From NCBI GenBank assembly GCA_019752975.1, contig JAIELM010000321.1, positions 1-5,862 on the forward strand: a stretch of DNA of 5,862 nt, written 5' to 3'. Made by a program: the position numbers and the translations under genes. Below the pieces are notes generated by a model. It was not told the DNA's origin, did no database searches, and saw only the letters and a program-made list of their open reading frames with translations. This document shows positions 5,769-5,862 of this stretch, piece after piece. The first letter of the stretch is position 1. Every line of letters begins with the position of its first letter. The DNA is from Undibacterium sp. (GTDB lineage Bacteria > Pseudomonadota > Gammaproteobacteria > Burkholderiales > Burkholderiaceae_D).

Positions 5769-5862
5769 TTACACAGCCTTTACAACCATCCCAGCAGCAG
5801 TATCTTCAAGCTCAAATCCGGCTGCTTTAATCTCATCACGCAGACGATCTGATTCTGCCCAT
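5769..5862 (-). CDS. cysS: C-terminal fragment, probably cysteinyl-tRNA synthetase (partial)
   Basis: A minus-strand reading frame enters from the right edge and ends at TAA (5769-5771), giving 30 residues in the window. It contains ESDRLRDEIKAAGFELEDT, which strongly resembles the end of cysteinyl-tRNA synthetase, where a helix with (A/S)D-x-(I/L)-RD(E/L) is followed by G-(I/F)-x-LEDT and a short tail. That enzyme charges tRNA-Cys in the cytosol. The tail MVVKAV lacks the common TxW ending, so the call is not certain. The start and the diagnostic HIGH, KMSKS and zinc residues lie outside the window. The gene converges with truB, and the terminator hairpin lies between them. Confidence 0.55.
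   Translation of the reverse strand, partial: WAESDRLRDEIKAAGFELEDTAAGMVVKAV

Noticed and set aside
1..5862. CRISPR array, insertion sequence, prophage or defence system
   Set aside because: No regularly spaced repeats of 20-40 bp, no transposase or integrase, and every sizeable gene is a recognisable housekeeping or metabolic family.

Overview
The window looks like an ordinary chromosomal segment from a betaproteobacterium, most likely a Burkholderiales/Oxalobacteraceae-type organism of moderate GC (mid-to-high 40s by eye). That placement rests on the character of the RelA and TruB proteins and on a complete 3-hydroxybutyrate dehydrogenase, which fits a polyhydroxybutyrate metaboliser. It is an inference from remembered family features, not a search result.

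Layout. Bases 1-205 hold no convincing gene. They contain short tandem repeats (two or three 8-bp units, at 14-37 and at 112-136), a GGGAATGACGG motif, and a weak hairpin just after the leftmost gene. On the minus strand, 206-1000 encodes D-3-hydroxybutyrate dehydrogenase, with every catalytic and carboxylate-binding residue I know of in place. A 112-bp A-rich divergent intergenic region follows. On the plus strand come an alpha/beta-hydrolase (1113-1976), a RidA/YjgF-family protein (1995-2339) and RelA (2418-4655). They have the same orientation, gaps of 18 and 78 bp and no visible terminator between them, so they may be co-transcribed. After a 102-bp AT-rich leader full of short palindromes lies truB (4758-5699). 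A good intrinsic hairpin terminator (5732-5767) separates truB from the end of a minus-strand gene that runs off the right edge. Its last 30 residues look like the C-terminus of a cysteinyl-tRNA synthetase.

How the genes work together. RelA is a monofunctional (p)ppGpp synthetase whose hydrolase domain has lost its catalytic motifs, so a separate SpoT-type enzyme should exist elsewhere. RidA-family proteins clear reactive enamine/imine metabolites, and the hydrolase substrate is unknown. TruB makes pseudouridine 55 in tRNA. The window thus mixes stringent response, metabolite housekeeping and tRNA maturation.

I found no CRISPR array, transposase, phage gene, tRNA/rRNA or evident new system. 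The points worth a second look are small: the repeats, the palindromic truB leader without a visible Shine-Dalgarno sequence, truB lying next to relA rather than in an infB-rbfA-truB cluster, and in-frame triplicated stop codons at the end of truB.
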